From Pleionea mediterranea (GTDB lineage: Bacteria > Pseudomonadota > Gammaproteobacteria > Enterobacterales > Kangiellaceae), in assembly GCF_003148745.1 (NCBI RefSeq), contig NZ_QGGU01000016.1, positions 1-62,587 on the forward strand: a stretch of 62,587 nucleotides of DNA, in the 5' to 3' direction. Of this stretch, positions 1 through 9,428 are shown in pieces. Each line of letters starts with the position of its first letter. Within the stretch, counting starts at the first letter, position 1. The position numbers and the translations under genes are program-made. The notes beneath the pieces were generated by a model that did not search any database, was not told the origin of the DNA, and worked only from the letters and a program-made list of their open reading frames with translations.

Positions 1-153
1 ATTGAAACCGTCTTTGACCAGTTAAAAAATATAGCTCAAATTGAGCACACCAGGCATCGTAGCTGTATATCGTTTATGGTGCACTTAATCGCCGGATTGA
101 TTGCTTATACATTTAAGCAACAAAAGCCGAGCATCAATGTAACTCGGCTTTAA
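1..153 (+). CDS. IS982-family transposase, C-terminal 50 residues (cut by window edge)
   Basis: The reading frame is open from base 1 to a TAA at 151-153. It begins IETVFDQLKNIAQIEHTRHR and continues with a hydrophobic LIAGLIAYTFK stretch. This is the characteristic C-terminus of IS982-type DDE transposases, where the conserved late glutamate of the catalytic triad lies in the IE-x-F-x-Q-LK context. The 5' part lies outside the window, so I cannot tell whether the gene is intact. It reads toward the surface-protein block and marks the left edge of a region that looks accessory. Confidence 0.85.
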   Translation: METVFDQLKNIAQIEHTRHRSCISFMVHLIAGLIAYTFKQQKPSINVTRL

Positions 154-177
154 ATCTTATGCAGATCTGAGGTTACT
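1..177 (+). mobile_element. Right end of an IS982-family insertion sequence
   Basis: The transposase stop is followed within a few bases by CTTATGCAGATCTGAGGTTA (157-176), which is where the terminal inverted repeat of such an element would lie. The matching left end is outside the window, so the exact boundary and any target-site duplication cannot be verified. The boundary is therefore an inference; the transposase identity is firmer. Confidence 0.5.
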
Positions 178-457
178 TATCTCGGTATGGGATTGGGTGC
201 TGCGTCTTATAGGAAATAGTGGCAATACTCTCTCATATTTAAATAATGCTTTAAGGCTCGCTTTTTTATAACCCATCGAGTGTCTACAAAAAGAAGATCA
301 GAGGGCTTGTGAATATTTACTATTTTTACTTAGTTAAGTCAGATGTAGTATGTATTTGCTTGATATGGATTCATATGGCAAATGAGTGCTATTAAAAAGC
401 TGCCTTCCTTGTGCCTTATGAAAGAACAATCGTTAAATCAATATTGGAATAATCAAA
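178..457. other. AT-rich intergenic region upstream of the large secreted protein
   Basis: There are no credible ORFs or RNA genes here. It must hold the promoter of the 458-4996 gene, but I see no strong sigma-70 pair and no convincing Shine-Dalgarno beyond AT-rich sequence just before the start. Confidence 0.5.
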
Positions 458-3400
458 ATGCAAAAAACAATTGTAACCACTTTTGGGGTGTTTGCTTGTA
501 GTTTTGCGATGGTTACAGATGCTTCTAACTTAGAGGTTTCGAAGTCTGTAGTGATGTCAGCTCCAGTAAAGGTATCAAAGCCATTACGGGAAGCGGCAAA
601 GCCATTACCTAAAATTACTCAGCAACGTAAATTTAAAATGACTCAGTCTGGAGAGCAGGTTCCAGGTTATGATAAAACATGGGAAGTTCCTAACAGGTTT
701 CCTTTCAAAGACGAAGATTTACGCTTACCGGAAAATTTTGTCGATCCGGTTGCACAAACTCAATTAGAAAAATCGCCTTACCGACGATTAGCACCTGAAT
801 TAGGTGTTAGTTTTGACGGTGTCGCGAACGTCACTGGTGCGGTTCCACCTGATACTAATGGTGATGTGGGCCCTAATCATTATGTTCAGAGTGTTAATGT
901 TGCATTAGCAGTCTTTGACAAAAGTGGAAACGAATTATTAGCCCCAACAGCGATTAATGCTTTATGGACAGGTTTTGGCGGTATATGTGAAACCAACAAC
1001 AATGGCGATCCTATTGTTTTGTACGATAGCGCAGCTGATCGTTGGATGATCAGTCAGTTTGCTTTAAACGGCACTGATAATCATCAGTGTATAGCTGTTT
1101 CAACCACTAATGATCCGACAGGAAGTTATTACCTTTATGATTTCGAATACGGAGAGTTAATGAATGATTATCCGCATTTTGGGGTTTGGACTGATGGTTA
1201 TTACATGGGGGTTAACCAGTTCGATTCTACCAATGGATTTTCTTTCCAAGGTGGTGGTGTTGTTGCTTACGAGCGAGAAAAAATGTTAGTAGGTGCTCCT
1301 GCACAACAAGTTAAGTTTGATATGGACGGAAATGTTCCAACTGTATTTACACCTATGCCATTGGATATTGATGGCTTACTGCCACCACCTGATGGCTCTA
1401 ACCAATACTTTATTTGGTCTAGTGCCGATACTGGTCAAACAGATCGTCTCCATGTTTGGGAGTTTGATGTTGACTGGAACAATACAGCTAACTCAACATT
1501 TACTCCGGTAACTACTATTAATGTTACGCCTTATGGTAGTGCTCCAGCTGTTACACAGCCAAATGGTCAAGATTTAGATTCGTTAAGTATTCGTTCTATG
1601 TTTCGTGCTGCTTATCGAAACTTGGATGGACAAGGTAAAATAGTTTTTACTCATAATATAGCTGGCCCAAATGCCGACCAAGCTGCGCTACGTTGGTATG
1701 AGATAGATGTTGATCAAGTAGCTGGAAACGCAAGCTTGGTGAATGAAGGCACTTTCGCGCCTGATACTGAGTCTCGCTGGATGGGAAGTGGCGCGATGGA
1801 CGTAAATGGAAATATTGCGTTTGGTTACAGTATAGCGAGTAGCACTCGGGTACCATCAATTAATGCTGCTAGCCGTTTAGCTGGTGACCCTGCGAATACT
1901 TTAACAAATGAAATTACTTTACACACAGGCGAAGGTTCTCAGTCAGGAGCAAGCCGTTGGGGTGACTACTCCAGTATGAGTATTGACCCAACTGATGATT
2001 GTACATTCTGGTTTACCACCGAATATTATAAAGCTGGTGATGATGGATCAACGGCTTGGTCAACTCGAATTTCTTCATTTAAAGAGCCTTCTTGTACAGC
2101 GGGGCCTAGAGGTGAGTTATCAGGCACAATTACTGATGCGGATTCAGGCGATGCTATTGCCAACGCTACTGTCACAGCCGGGTTGTTCTCAACTCAGACT
2201 GATGCTGAAGGTAATTATAGCTTAACACTTCCTATTGGTGATTATGATGTTACTGCATCTCGATATGGTTGGAATGAGTCTACTCCGGTTTCGTCTACTG
2301 TAGAGGAAGAGCAAGATACGGATCGAGATATTTCGCTAACCCCAGCAGACGCTGTCGTGGTTACCGGAAATGTTTCTGATGGTGGTGGTCTAACGGCTGC
2401 ATTATATGCGCGGGTTGACGTTACTGTACCTGGAAATGTATTAACTGCTTATACGAATCCTAGTACTGGAGAGTACTCTATTTCATTGTTTGAAGGCACA
2501 ACGGTTGTTTTTTCTGTAAGTGAAGTTGGTTCTGGTGGCTATATGTCGGCTGATCGCGACGTACTACCTGAAGCAGGAATGAGCAATGAAGACTTTGTAC
2601 TAATGCCTAATTCAAACTGTACAGCTTTAGGCTACGAATGGTCAGACCCTGCATTTTTTGAAGCTTTTGATGTATTTCCTGCTGAAGGCTGGAGCGTTAT
2701 CGATGAGAACAGCGGTGGTTTAGTTTGGAGCTCTTATAGTGCTTCTGGCCGATCGCTTGGCTTTGAGTCAGATGCTGCGATCAGTGATAGCGATGCTGCT
2801 GGCCAAAGTGTGACTGGTGATACTTCCCTTGTTTCGCCAGTGATTAATGTGGCAGATTTGGGAACTACTGTTCTTGAGTTTGATTCATATTTTAGAACAT
2901 TCACAGGAGCCGATTCAGTTGATATTGATATCAATGTGGATAATGGTGGCTGGACAAATATTGGCTCTTTAAGTGCAACAGCAGCAATTGAACCAAACTC
3001 AATTGATGTTGCCGCTAATATTGCTGGAGCTACAAGCTTCCAGATTAGGTTCCGTCATTATAATGCAAATTGGGAATGGTACGCTGTTATCGATAATGTT
3101 CGATTTGGCAACCGTGCTTGTGTTGTAGCTGATGGGTCGGTTGTTTCTGGTTTTGTGATTGATGCAAATACTGGTACTAGCTTAAACAACGCAGAAGTTC
3201 AGGTTGAAGGTGAGCTAGTTGCAATGTCTTCAGCGACGCCGGGTGATGATGTAATCAGTGACGGTTACTTTAGAGCATTTATTCCTACCGATGCGACAGA
3301 TATTACTGTTTCATTGCCTATGTATGAGATAGCAAGTGTTGACGCCTCCGACATCTCTTTGGCAACGCCTGTTGCATTAAACGCAGGCTTACTGGAAACC

Positions 3401-4996
3401 AGTGCCGAAACATTGTCTGTTGAACAAACAGCAGGACGTAGCAGCTCTGAAACTCTTTCTGTTACGAACTCGGGTTCCGCTGAGGCAGAGTTCAATGCAT
3501 TCTTTATTAGAGGTGATGCTACTGAGTTGATGACAGGTCCATTTCATTCAACTACACGTCACTTTGGCCCTAAAGACTTGAATGAGTTTACAACCAAGAA
3601 AATCAGACATCACGTAGAGCTCGATATAGAGAGTTTTGCCCCAGGTGATATTGTTGGTGTGTTTCCGACCGAGTTAGCATTAGGCTGGAGTATTTCTACG
3701 GATCGCAATACTGGTGAATTCTGGGTTGGTGATTTGGTCGCAGGTGGTGCAAGTGCTGATGCAATACATAAGTATGATTCGTCAGGCGTGCTAACAGGCG
3801 AAAGCATAGATGTTTCTGGATGGGTAGAGTCTTTCCATGCAGACACCGCGTTTAATCAGCGTACGGGTAAGTTGTGGTCGGTTAATGTGGGTGGCGATAA
3901 TTGTATTTACGAGTTAGATACAGAAGCCCTAATATCTACTGGTAATACTATCTGTCCTGCATTTGGTGTTTCACAACGTGGTTTAGCCTATGATCCTGTA
4001 ACAGATACATTCTACTCAGGCTCATGGAATGACAGCATCATTCATCAGTTTACAACCGACGGAGAACTTTTACGCTCGATAAATGTTGGGTTGGCAATTG
4101 CTGGTTTGGCTTATAATCCTGAAACCCGACACTTATTTGTTAGTGTAAACGGAGCTTCATCAGATGGCGACTTTGATATTGTAGTGCTTGATGCTGCATC
4201 TCCAACATTATTTAAACTTGGTGGGTACAACATTACTTTAGATGTTGATTCTGATGGAGTTGTTGATGATGTGATTACTGACTTTGGTCAAGCTGGTTTG
4301 GATCTTGATTGTGAAGGTAACCTGTGGATGGTTGAGCAAAATCAGCAGTTTGCTATTGGATTTGAATCTGGTGAAACCGGCGTTTGTAATTGGAATAATG
4401 TGCCCTGGTTGTCATTATCATCCATTGAAGGAGAGCTTAGTGTTGACGATGCAAATGATATTGAGGTTACTTTTGATTCAGCTGGAATGATGGCTGGAGA
4501 ATATGCTGCGTCAATTGTATTTGCTAATAACACTCCTTATGGCGTTGAAACTGTACCTGTAACTATGACTTTGAATGAGCCGCAGTTTGGTTCTACACAG
4601 TTTGTTGTTACATCAGTTGATGTTAACGAAGGTGAAGATGCTACGGTAATGGTTGAGCGTGTTGGGGGAGCTGACTTCTCAATATCGGTTGATTATGCGA
4701 CATCAAATGGCTCAGCTACCGCGGGAACTGATTACACTGCAACTTCAGGAACGCTGGTATGGTCTGATATGGATACCTCTGCCAAATCAATAACCGTTCC
4801 AACTTTCGAGCTGAATGAGCATAAAAGTTTTACTTTGATGTTATCCAACCCACAGGGCGGTTCCGAAATGGGGACGAAAACCACAATGGTTGTTAGTATT
4901 ATCGATCAACCGAAAGGTGGTGGTGCTATTGGTGGGGCTGTGCTGGCATTCTTATCACTGATGATGATGTATCGTCGTCGTCAAACCGCAATCTAA
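458..4996 (+). CDS. Large secreted multidomain protein with Calx-beta domain and GlyGly-CTERM-like tail
   Basis: A 1512-residue protein beginning with a signal peptide (about residues 1-22). Residues about 100-545 form a beta-rich exported domain with the PPDTNGDVGPNHYVQ motif seen in secreted beta-propeller-like proteins. Residues about 551-630 look like a carboxypeptidase-regulatory-like beta sandwich, with similar segments near 632-710 and 893-960. Residues about 733-888 resemble a jelly-roll 'choice-of-anchor' domain (FDVFPAEGWSVID). Residues about 1061-1310 carry propeller-like repeats. Residues about 1378-1480 are a Calx-beta domain (VDVNEGEDATV, TAGTDYTATSGTL). The last 27 residues are Gly-rich, then hydrophobic, then RRR, as in GlyGly-CTERM proteins processed by rhombosortase. 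It is probably displayed on or released from the cell surface. Its function is unknown; adhesion or extracellular binding is an inference. No protease or glycosidase catalytic motif was recognised. Confidence 0.8.
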   Translation: MQKTIVTTFGVFACSFAMVTDASNLEVSKSVVMSAPVKVSKPLREAAKPLPKITQQRKFKMTQSGEQVPGYDKTWEVPNRFPFKDEDLRLPENFVDPVAQTQLEKSPYRRLAPELGVSFDGVANVTGAVPPDTNGDVGPNHYVQSVNVALAVFDKSGNELLAPTAINALWTGFGGICETNNNGDPIVLYDSAADRWMISQFALNGTDNHQCIAVSTTNDPTGSYYLYDFEYGELMNDYPHFGVWTDGYYMGVNQFDSTNGFSFQGGGVVAYEREKMLVGAPAQQVKFDMDGNVPTVFTPMPLDIDGLLPPPDGSNQYFIWSSADTGQTDRLHVWEFDVDWNNTANSTFTPVTTINVTPYGSAPAVTQPNGQDLDSLSIRSMFRAAYRNLDGQGKIVFTHNIAGPNADQAALRWYEIDVDQVAGNASLVNEGTFAPDTESRWMGSGAMDVNGNIAFGYSIASSTRVPSINAASRLAGDPANTLTNEITLHTGEGSQSGASRWGDYSSMSIDPTDDCTFWFTTEYYKAGDDGSTAWSTRISSFKEPSCTAGPRGELSGTITDADSGDAIANATVTAGLFSTQTDAEGNYSLTLPIGDYDVTASRYGWNESTPVSSTVEEEQDTDRDISLTPADAVVVTGNVSDGGGLTAALYARVDVTVPGNVLTAYTNPSTGEYSISLFEGTTVVFSVSEVGSGGYMSADRDVLPEAGMSNEDFVLMPNSNCTALGYEWSDPAFFEAFDVFPAEGWSVIDENSGGLVWSSYSASGRSLGFESDAAISDSDAAGQSVTGDTSLVSPVINVADLGTTVLEFDSYFRTFTGADSVDIDINVDNGGWTNIGSLSATAAIEPNSIDVAANIAGATSFQIRFRHYNANWEWYAVIDNVRFGNRACVVADGSVVSGFVIDANTGTSLNNAEVQVEGELVAMSSATPGDDVISDGYFRAFIPTDATDITVSLPMYEIASVDASDISLATPVALNAGLLETSAETLSVEQTAGRSSSETLSVTNSGSAEAEFNAFFIRGDATELMTGPFHSTTRHFGPKDLNEFTTKKIRHHVELDIESFAPGDIVGVFPTELALGWSISTDRNTGEFWVGDLVAGGASADAIHKYDSSGVLTGESIDVSGWVESFHADTAFNQRTGKLWSVNVGGDNCIYELDTEALISTGNTICPAFGVSQRGLAYDPVTDTFYSGSWNDSIIHQFTTDGELLRSINVGLAIAGLAYNPETRHLFVSVNGASSDGDFDIVVLDAASPTLFKLGGYNITLDVDSDGVVDDVITDFGQAGLDLDCEGNLWMVEQNQQFAIGFESGETGVCNWNNVPWLSLSSIEGELSVDDANDIEVTFDSAGMMAGEYAASIVFANNTPYGVETVPVTMTLNEPQFGSTQFVVTSVDVNEGEDATVMVERVGGADFSISVDYATSNGSATAGTDYTATSGTLVWSDMDTSAKSITVPTFELNEHKSFTLMLSNPQGGSEMGTKTTMVVSIIDQPKGGGAIGGAVLAFLSLMMMYRRRQTAI

Positions 4997-5011
4997 TTCT
5001 AAAGTGAACCT

Positions 5012-5043
5012 ATTGGGAGTTACTCATGTAACTCCCAATTTTT
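5012..5043 (+). terminator. Rho-independent terminator after the large secreted protein
   Basis: A perfect 12-bp stem, ATTGGGAGTTAC / GTAACTCCCAAT, with a TCAT tetraloop is followed by a T run (5039-5043). It lies 16 bases after the stop codon. Confidence 0.9.
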
Positions 5044-5078
5044 GGAATAATATTAAGAATTAGATTTAGGAGTGTATT

Positions 5079-5648
5079 ATGAATAAATTAATTTGTTCTG
5101 CTGGTTTGTTAATAGCAAGCTCATTAATTAGTGCAAACGATAATATTTCGTTTGACTATTTACAAGCAGGCTATTCAACAGTAGAGCTCGAAAGCTTGCC
5201 TGGTGATCCAAGTGAGTTTACAGGGTATAGCATTGCTGGCTCATATAAATGGATGGAAAACGTTTTTATTGCTGGTGAATATAATTCGACATCAGATATT
5301 GGTGTTGATGTAAACTACTCTAAGTTAGGCGTTGGTTACATTCACCCTTTAGAAAACGACATGTCAATGTTTTTGCAAGCAAATTATATTGTTGCTGAAT
5401 TAGGCAGTCGACTCGCTGGTGACTTTGATGACAAGGGGTTTAGTGTTGAGGCTGGACTAAGGGCTTTGCTAACTGACAGTTTTGAATTAAAAGGTGTAGT
5501 TGAATTTCAGCGAGATGCAGATATGGATCGAAACTATGTCGTTCTGGGCGGAAACTATAACTTTAATTCTTCGCTTTCAGCTTATATTGATTATAAGACA
5601 GAGTCAGATAGTGATATTATAGTTTTAGGTGCTAGATATAACTTTTAA
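5079..5648 (+). CDS. Small outer-membrane beta-barrel protein
   Basis: 189 residues with a signal peptide (MNKLICSAGLLIASSLISAN). Alternating aromatic and polar strands follow, and the C-terminus ends in aromatic-rich GARYNF, typical of proteins folded by the BAM complex. Strand pairs such as YSIAGSYKWMENVFIAGEYN fit an 8-stranded barrel of the OmpA-like/OmpW-size class. The start is preceded by a good Shine-Dalgarno (TTTAGGAGTG). It sits between two terminators, so it is probably its own transcription unit. No ligand or pore role can be assigned. Confidence 0.75.
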   Translation: MNKLICSAGLLIASSLISANDNISFDYLQAGYSTVELESLPGDPSEFTGYSIAGSYKWMENVFIAGEYNSTSDIGVDVNYSKLGVGYIHPLENDMSMFLQANYIVAELGSRLAGDFDDKGFSVEAGLRALLTDSFELKGVVEFQRDADMDRNYVVLGGNYNFNSSLSAYIDYKTESDSDIIVLGARYNF

Positions 5649-5654
5649 CCATCA

Positions 5655-5687
5655 TCAGGTGTTTGTATCTACAGGCACCTGAATTTT
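5655..5687 (+). terminator. Probable terminator after the beta-barrel gene
   Basis: Inverted repeat TCAGGTG (5655-5661) / CACCTGA (5676-5682), followed by ATTTT. Confidence 0.65.
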
Positions 5688-5723
5688 AACAACAGTGTAT
5701 ATGGTTTATTATTTGAGATTGAT

Positions 5724-6053
5724 ATGAAAAATACCGTTATAGTTATCTTAATGCTATTTACTATTGGATGTACGACTAACAATGATGAAAATATGACATC
5801 GAAAGACTCTGAGAAAAAAACGCCAAAAGTATCTAAGGTTGAAAGCAAAACATCTCAACCAATTAAACATAACGAAGGAAATGTAGAAAAGAGTGAAGAA
5901 ACATATGAAGTCCCTAATCAATTTCCACTGGAAGAAAAGGGTACTTTTTGCAAGGGAAAGGATAAGGTTATTGAAAATAAAGATGATAAAACTCAAGGTG
6001 GTAAAGCTAAAGATCATAGCTCTTCTGAAAAGTGTGAAAATAAAAGTGAATAG
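5724..6053 (+). CDS. Small charged lipoprotein
   Basis: 109 residues starting with a lipoprotein signal peptide and a lipobox ending in TIGC (Cys at about residue 16). The mature part is disordered, Lys/Glu/Ser-rich and without a recognisable domain. It carries TYEVPNQFPLEEKG (about residues 70-83), which resembles TWEVPNRFPFKDED near residue 74 of the 1512-residue protein two genes upstream. Two cysteines (FCKGK and KCENK) are present in the C-terminal part. Function is unknown; the shared motif suggests that both proteins interact with the same partner or follow the same export route, which is only an inference. Confidence 0.7.
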   Translation: MKNTVIVILMLFTIGCTTNNDENMTSKDSEKKTPKVSKVESKTSQPIKHNEGNVEKSEETYEVPNQFPLEEKGTFCKGKDKVIENKDDKTQGGKAKDHSSSEKCENKSE

Positions 6054-6071
6054 TTTTATTCATTAGCCAGT

Positions 6072-6101
6072 GATAGAGTAAGTCGATTTATTCTCTCTAT
6101 C
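6072..6101 (+). terminator. Weak hairpin downstream of the lipoprotein gene
   Basis: GATAGAG (6072-6078) pairs with CTCTATC (6095-6101), followed by TTATTTG. The stem is AT-rich and the T run is broken, so termination is uncertain. Confidence 0.35.
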
Positions 6102-6182
6102 TTATTTGTCCAGCTTTCAAAGCTTAATTTTCTTCTCTATTAAATCTAAAATTATTCACAGCCTTATCTGGTTAGAAAAGTT

Positions 6183-8192
6183 GTGAGTATCATAACGAAG
6201 TCCAGAATGTTTATTAATCAAAAATCTAGAATGTTTAGTTGCTTTTTGCCAAAGCTCAGTTGTTATTATGCGGCTGCTATAATATTAAGTGTTACGCTAG
6301 TTACTTCTATAAATTTAAGTGCCTCATCTCCAGCAAGCTTAAGTAAACAACAGAATGGTAGTCATGCTTCGGAATCAGTGGAAGACAAAATAACAATAAC
6401 CTTGATTGAAGATCCTTTGTTATCGAAAGCACCTGAGACAGTATCTGCAGAAAATATAAACCTTAATGATATTATTGAACAACCTGATTCAATTTTAGAT
6501 TTTATTGAAAATGCTCAAGGTGTTTCTGCTAATGGGCAGGGAGGATTATTTCAAACTTGGTCTATCCGAGGTGTGGCTAAACATAGAGTGCGAACATTAG
6601 TTGAAGGCATTCCTCTGGTTACTGAAAGAAGAGCAGGGATCTCTGCGTCGTTTATTGAGCCGACTATGCTAAGTTCAATTGATATTGTTAGAGGGCCTGT
6701 TTCAACATTTTTTGGTACGGGCGCTTTAGGGGGAGCTGCAAATATGTATATGGCTGACCCTGTTGGAACAAGAATTAGTAGTGGATTTCAAACACAAGGG
6801 AATGCACGGTATTTTTCACTATTGCATCAAGAGGGTTCTTCTGCACTTGGTATTTCTCATCGCAAGGCAGCAAATAGCGAAGCGGCTAATGGTCAAAAAC
6901 TAAATGATAGGTTTGAGTTGAAAAACTTTTATTGGAAGCAGCAGTGGGATGCTGAATCAACCCACTACGAGTTCATTTGGTTGGAGGCTCAAACAGATAA
7001 TATTGGTAAGTCAAATTTACGTTATCCAAGCGAACGTGTGACGACTTATCCTAAAGATGATCATCGACTGATTCGATTGTCAGCGAATCAAGAATCAGGA
7101 GCCAGCTGGGCATTATATTGGCATCCAAGCGATTTGATTTCTGAGAACGTTCGCGTTGGTGAGCGAATTAATACAAGCATTAATCAGTCTGATGACTTTG
7201 GTGCTAATTTTCGCCAACCTCTATGGTTTTCTGAACATTCCCAAACAACACTAGGTCTGGATTGGTTCGCCAGACGCTCGGTAAATGCAACCGAGAGAGA
7301 ACAACAAATTAATGATGAAAATAGTCAGTGGTTTTCAATAATGAAGAGTGGGGAGCTAGATGATATAGGAATCTTTTTATCAAGTCGCTTCCAGTATAGT
7401 GATACAAATTGGCACATAGGCACTCGTTATAATTGGCATCAGGAATCCGTTGGTCATTCAAAAAGCATAACCGATGAAGCATCGAGTGTTTTTATCGGTT
7501 TAGACACAACACTATCCTCAAACTGGATATTAACAAGTAATCTTTCAAGCGGATTTCGTTTTCCAACTTTGTCGGAAAGGTTTTATACGGGAACTACAGC
7601 ACGAGGTGAAGTAGTTTCTGTTACTGAGCTAGAAACTGAACGTTCTACTAACTTTGATTTAGGGGTGAAATGGTCTTATAAGTCAAGTCAGTTGCAATTG
7701 CAGATGTTTCATATGAAAGTAAATAATTATATCGAGCGGGTTAAACTTCAAGATGGTCGAAATTCATATCTCAATCGTGATCAAGGTAATATTTCAGGTC
7801 TTGAAATTCGCTATCAACAGCGTAAAAAAGAGCATTTTTGGAAAGTAGATTATAATCGATATATAGGAAAGGATGAAAACGGTCGTTGGCTTTCCGATAT
7901 ACCTGCAGATGAATTGACGGTGACTTATCGTTATCAAATTGAACAGTGGGATTTAGGTTTTAATTGGCGATATCGTAGAGAAAAAAGTGATGTGGGTATC
8001 GGAGAGTCGGCAACTGATGATGCTAATATTATAGCGCTGCGCCTGCAATATATGTTGGATCAACAGTGGACATTCTCGGGTTACATCGACAATGCTTTAA
8101 ATAAATTATATGTTGCGTCAAATGATGATTTAGATACTTGGGCTAAAGGACGCACTGTCGGCTTTAGTGTTCACTGGACCATGCTCCCTTAA
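6183..8192 (+). CDS. TonB-dependent outer-membrane receptor
   Basis: 669 residues from a GTG start. In-frame ATGs at 6207 and 6231 are equally possible, and none has a clear Shine-Dalgarno. A membrane/signal segment lies near residues 25-48. A plug domain at about 85-190 has the usual sequence of motifs: WSIRGV, RTLVEGIPLV, IDIVRGPVSTFFGTGALGG. The 22-strand barrel follows, with SNLSSGFRFPTLSERFY and TNFDLGVKW typical of siderophore/heme/vitamin-type receptors. The protein ends in WTMLP rather than the usual terminal phenylalanine. Such receptors import bound iron complexes, cobalamin or other nutrients with TonB-ExbBD energy. No transporter, TonB or Fur box was seen nearby, so the substrate is open. 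Confidence 0.85.
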   Translation: MSIITKSRMFINQKSRMFSCFLPKLSCYYAAAIILSVTLVTSINLSASSPASLSKQQNGSHASESVEDKITITLIEDPLLSKAPETVSAENINLNDIIEQPDSILDFIENAQGVSANGQGGLFQTWSIRGVAKHRVRTLVEGIPLVTERRAGISASFIEPTMLSSIDIVRGPVSTFFGTGALGGAANMYMADPVGTRISSGFQTQGNARYFSLLHQEGSSALGISHRKAANSEAANGQKLNDRFELKNFYWKQQWDAESTHYEFIWLEAQTDNIGKSNLRYPSERVTTYPKDDHRLIRLSANQESGASWALYWHPSDLISENVRVGERINTSINQSDDFGANFRQPLWFSEHSQTTLGLDWFARRSVNATEREQQINDENSQWFSIMKSGELDDIGIFLSSRFQYSDTNWHIGTRYNWHQESVGHSKSITDEASSVFIGLDTTLSSNWILTSNLSSGFRFPTLSERFYTGTTARGEVVSVTELETERSTNFDLGVKWSYKSSQLQLQMFHMKVNNYIERVKLQDGRNSYLNRDQGNISGLEIRYQQRKKEHFWKVDYNRYIGKDENGRWLSDIPADELTVTYRYQIEQWDLGFNWRYRREKSDVGIGESATDDANIIALRLQYMLDQQWTFSGYIDNALNKLYVASNDDLDTWAKGRTVGFSVHWTMLP

Positions 8193-8792
8193 TTATAGAG
8201 GGGAGGAAAGCAGTTAAAAATTGTTTTAGTTAATTCAACATTGGAATTTAGCGTAATCAAAAAAATATAATGTCTAGGCCAATCATTCTTTACTACGATA
8301 AGAGGTTAAGTAAAGAATGCTGTTCTCTTCATCACTTCCAGGATTGACGATCTAAATTAACATCGTGCAATTCACTGGTATTAAATACAGGTTGTTTCAC
8401 ACCAGCTTTTAATTGTTGATCGTAATCATTCAGTGCTTTTTGGCCGGTTTTAAATAAGAACGCCAGCGCAATTAGATTACCCAGTGCAAGCAATCCTACC
8501 GCTAAATCTACAGGGATTATTTACCTATCGTAAATTCTATTTATCCTGAAAATATTGCAAACAATTACTTCACAAGTAAAGACATGTCAATGCCAACTGC
8601 TGATTGTTAGCCGCTATCAAACCACTGATATACGCATCTTGCGGCAATTGATTCACTGCTTAGAATTACTAATTGCACTCTAAAAAGATATTGTTTTACG
8701 AAATAATATTTATGCAAAACGTAATAAAAATGTTGTTTTTCGCTATTTTTTAGCCTAGAGTATAGGTTCGTAATCATCAAGTGAGTGTTGTT
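8193..8792. other. Intergenic region carrying a relic of the agcS 3' end
   Basis: About 590 bases without an intact gene. The middle (8334-8508) is a near-identical copy of the 3' end of the alanine symporter gene 2.66 kb downstream. Sequence on either side of the relic (8193-8333 and 8509-8780) has no ORF I can support. AT-rich sequence at 8690-8780 probably contains the promoter of the DUF2975 operon. Confidence 0.7.
8334..8508 (-). pseudogene. Truncated second copy of the agcS 3' end (direct repeat, copy 1)
   Basis: 175 bases match 10992-11166 at a constant offset of 2658 with five mismatches. Read on the minus strand it encodes the last 58 or so residues of the symporter (ending DVNLDRQSWK) and has a TGA stop where the intact gene has TAA. 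Of the five internal differences, four are synonymous and one gives Q to H. The copy stops abruptly at 8508 with unrelated sequence beyond, so no functional protein is made. Confidence 0.9.
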
Positions 8793-9428
8793 ATGTCTGC
8801 TCGTGTTTTGCTTTTATTTTTAACCTTATCAGTGGTGCTCACTGTTGCTGTGACGATGATTTCTGCTGTTGCCGCTATTGCTTTACCTTTATTGAACGAG
8901 TCTTTGTTAACTTCCTGGTCGGTGGTTTCTGGGCAGGGGAGTGAGGCTGTTATGGTTGCCGAAGCGAGCCAGTCGTCGTCAGTTGAGTTGACAGAGGGCG
9001 TACTAACCGTAAGTACCACTACGATTACTTTCGGCTTTATTCGAGCGATGAATATTTTATTAGTGGGTGGCGTTGTTACTGCAATTATCTGGAGTTTGCG
9101 TCAGGTAGTGAGTGATATTCAAAGCGGTCGTCCATTTAATTCGAGTAGTATCCGATATTTAAGGCGCACAGGCTATTTGTTGGCATTGTTACCCGCTTGG
9201 TTGTTCATGGAAGTATTTATTCGGTTTTATATGTTTTCGCCCAGTGCAGTCAGTAAGGCAGACTTTTATATGACTCATATAAAATTTTTGACAGAAGATG
9301 GAGCTCAGTATTTTATTTACCCAGATTTTGATATGGGCTACTTAGTCGCTGGCATGTTTGTTTTGGTGATTGCTCAGGCATTTAAAGTGGGACATGATTT
9401 ACAACTCGACAGCGATGAAATTATCTAA
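8793..9428 (+). CDS. DUF2975-type integral membrane protein
   Basis: About 211 residues from ATG 8793; a GTG at 8781 would add four residues, and neither has a strong Shine-Dalgarno. Four hydrophobic segments are visible: the N-terminus (LLLFLTLSVVLTVAVTM), around MNILLVGGVVTAIIWSL, around YLLALLPAWLFMEVF, and around YLVAGMFVLVIAQAF. The QSGRPFNSSSIRYLRRTGYL loop and the C-terminal DLQLDSDEII are hallmarks of the DUF2975 family, which is usually paired with a small XRE regulator as here. The regulator's start overlaps its stop by one base. The role is unknown; in such pairs the membrane protein is thought to modulate or be controlled by the regulator. Confidence 0.75.
   Translation: MSARVLLLFLTLSVVLTVAVTMISAVAAIALPLLNESLLTSWSVVSGQGSEAVMVAEASQSSSVELTEGVLTVSTTTITFGFIRAMNILLVGGVVTAIIWSLRQVVSDIQSGRPFNSSSIRYLRRTGYLLALLPAWLFMEVFIRFYMFSPSAVSKADFYMTHIKFLTEDGAQYFIYPDFDMGYLVAGMFVLVIAQAFKVGHDLQLDSDEII

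Noticed and set aside
6054-6182. Fur box upstream of the TonB-dependent receptor
   Set aside because: No stretch resembles the GATAAT-type repeat; the visible dyad (GATAGAG/CTCTATC) fits a hairpin after the lipoprotein gene better.
8570-8659. Minus-strand frame of about 29 codons (QLPQDAYISGLIAANNQQLA) right of the agcS relic, possible gene fragment
   Set aside because: Open only from a stop codon for 29 codons with no start context; such lengths arise by chance in AT-rich DNA.
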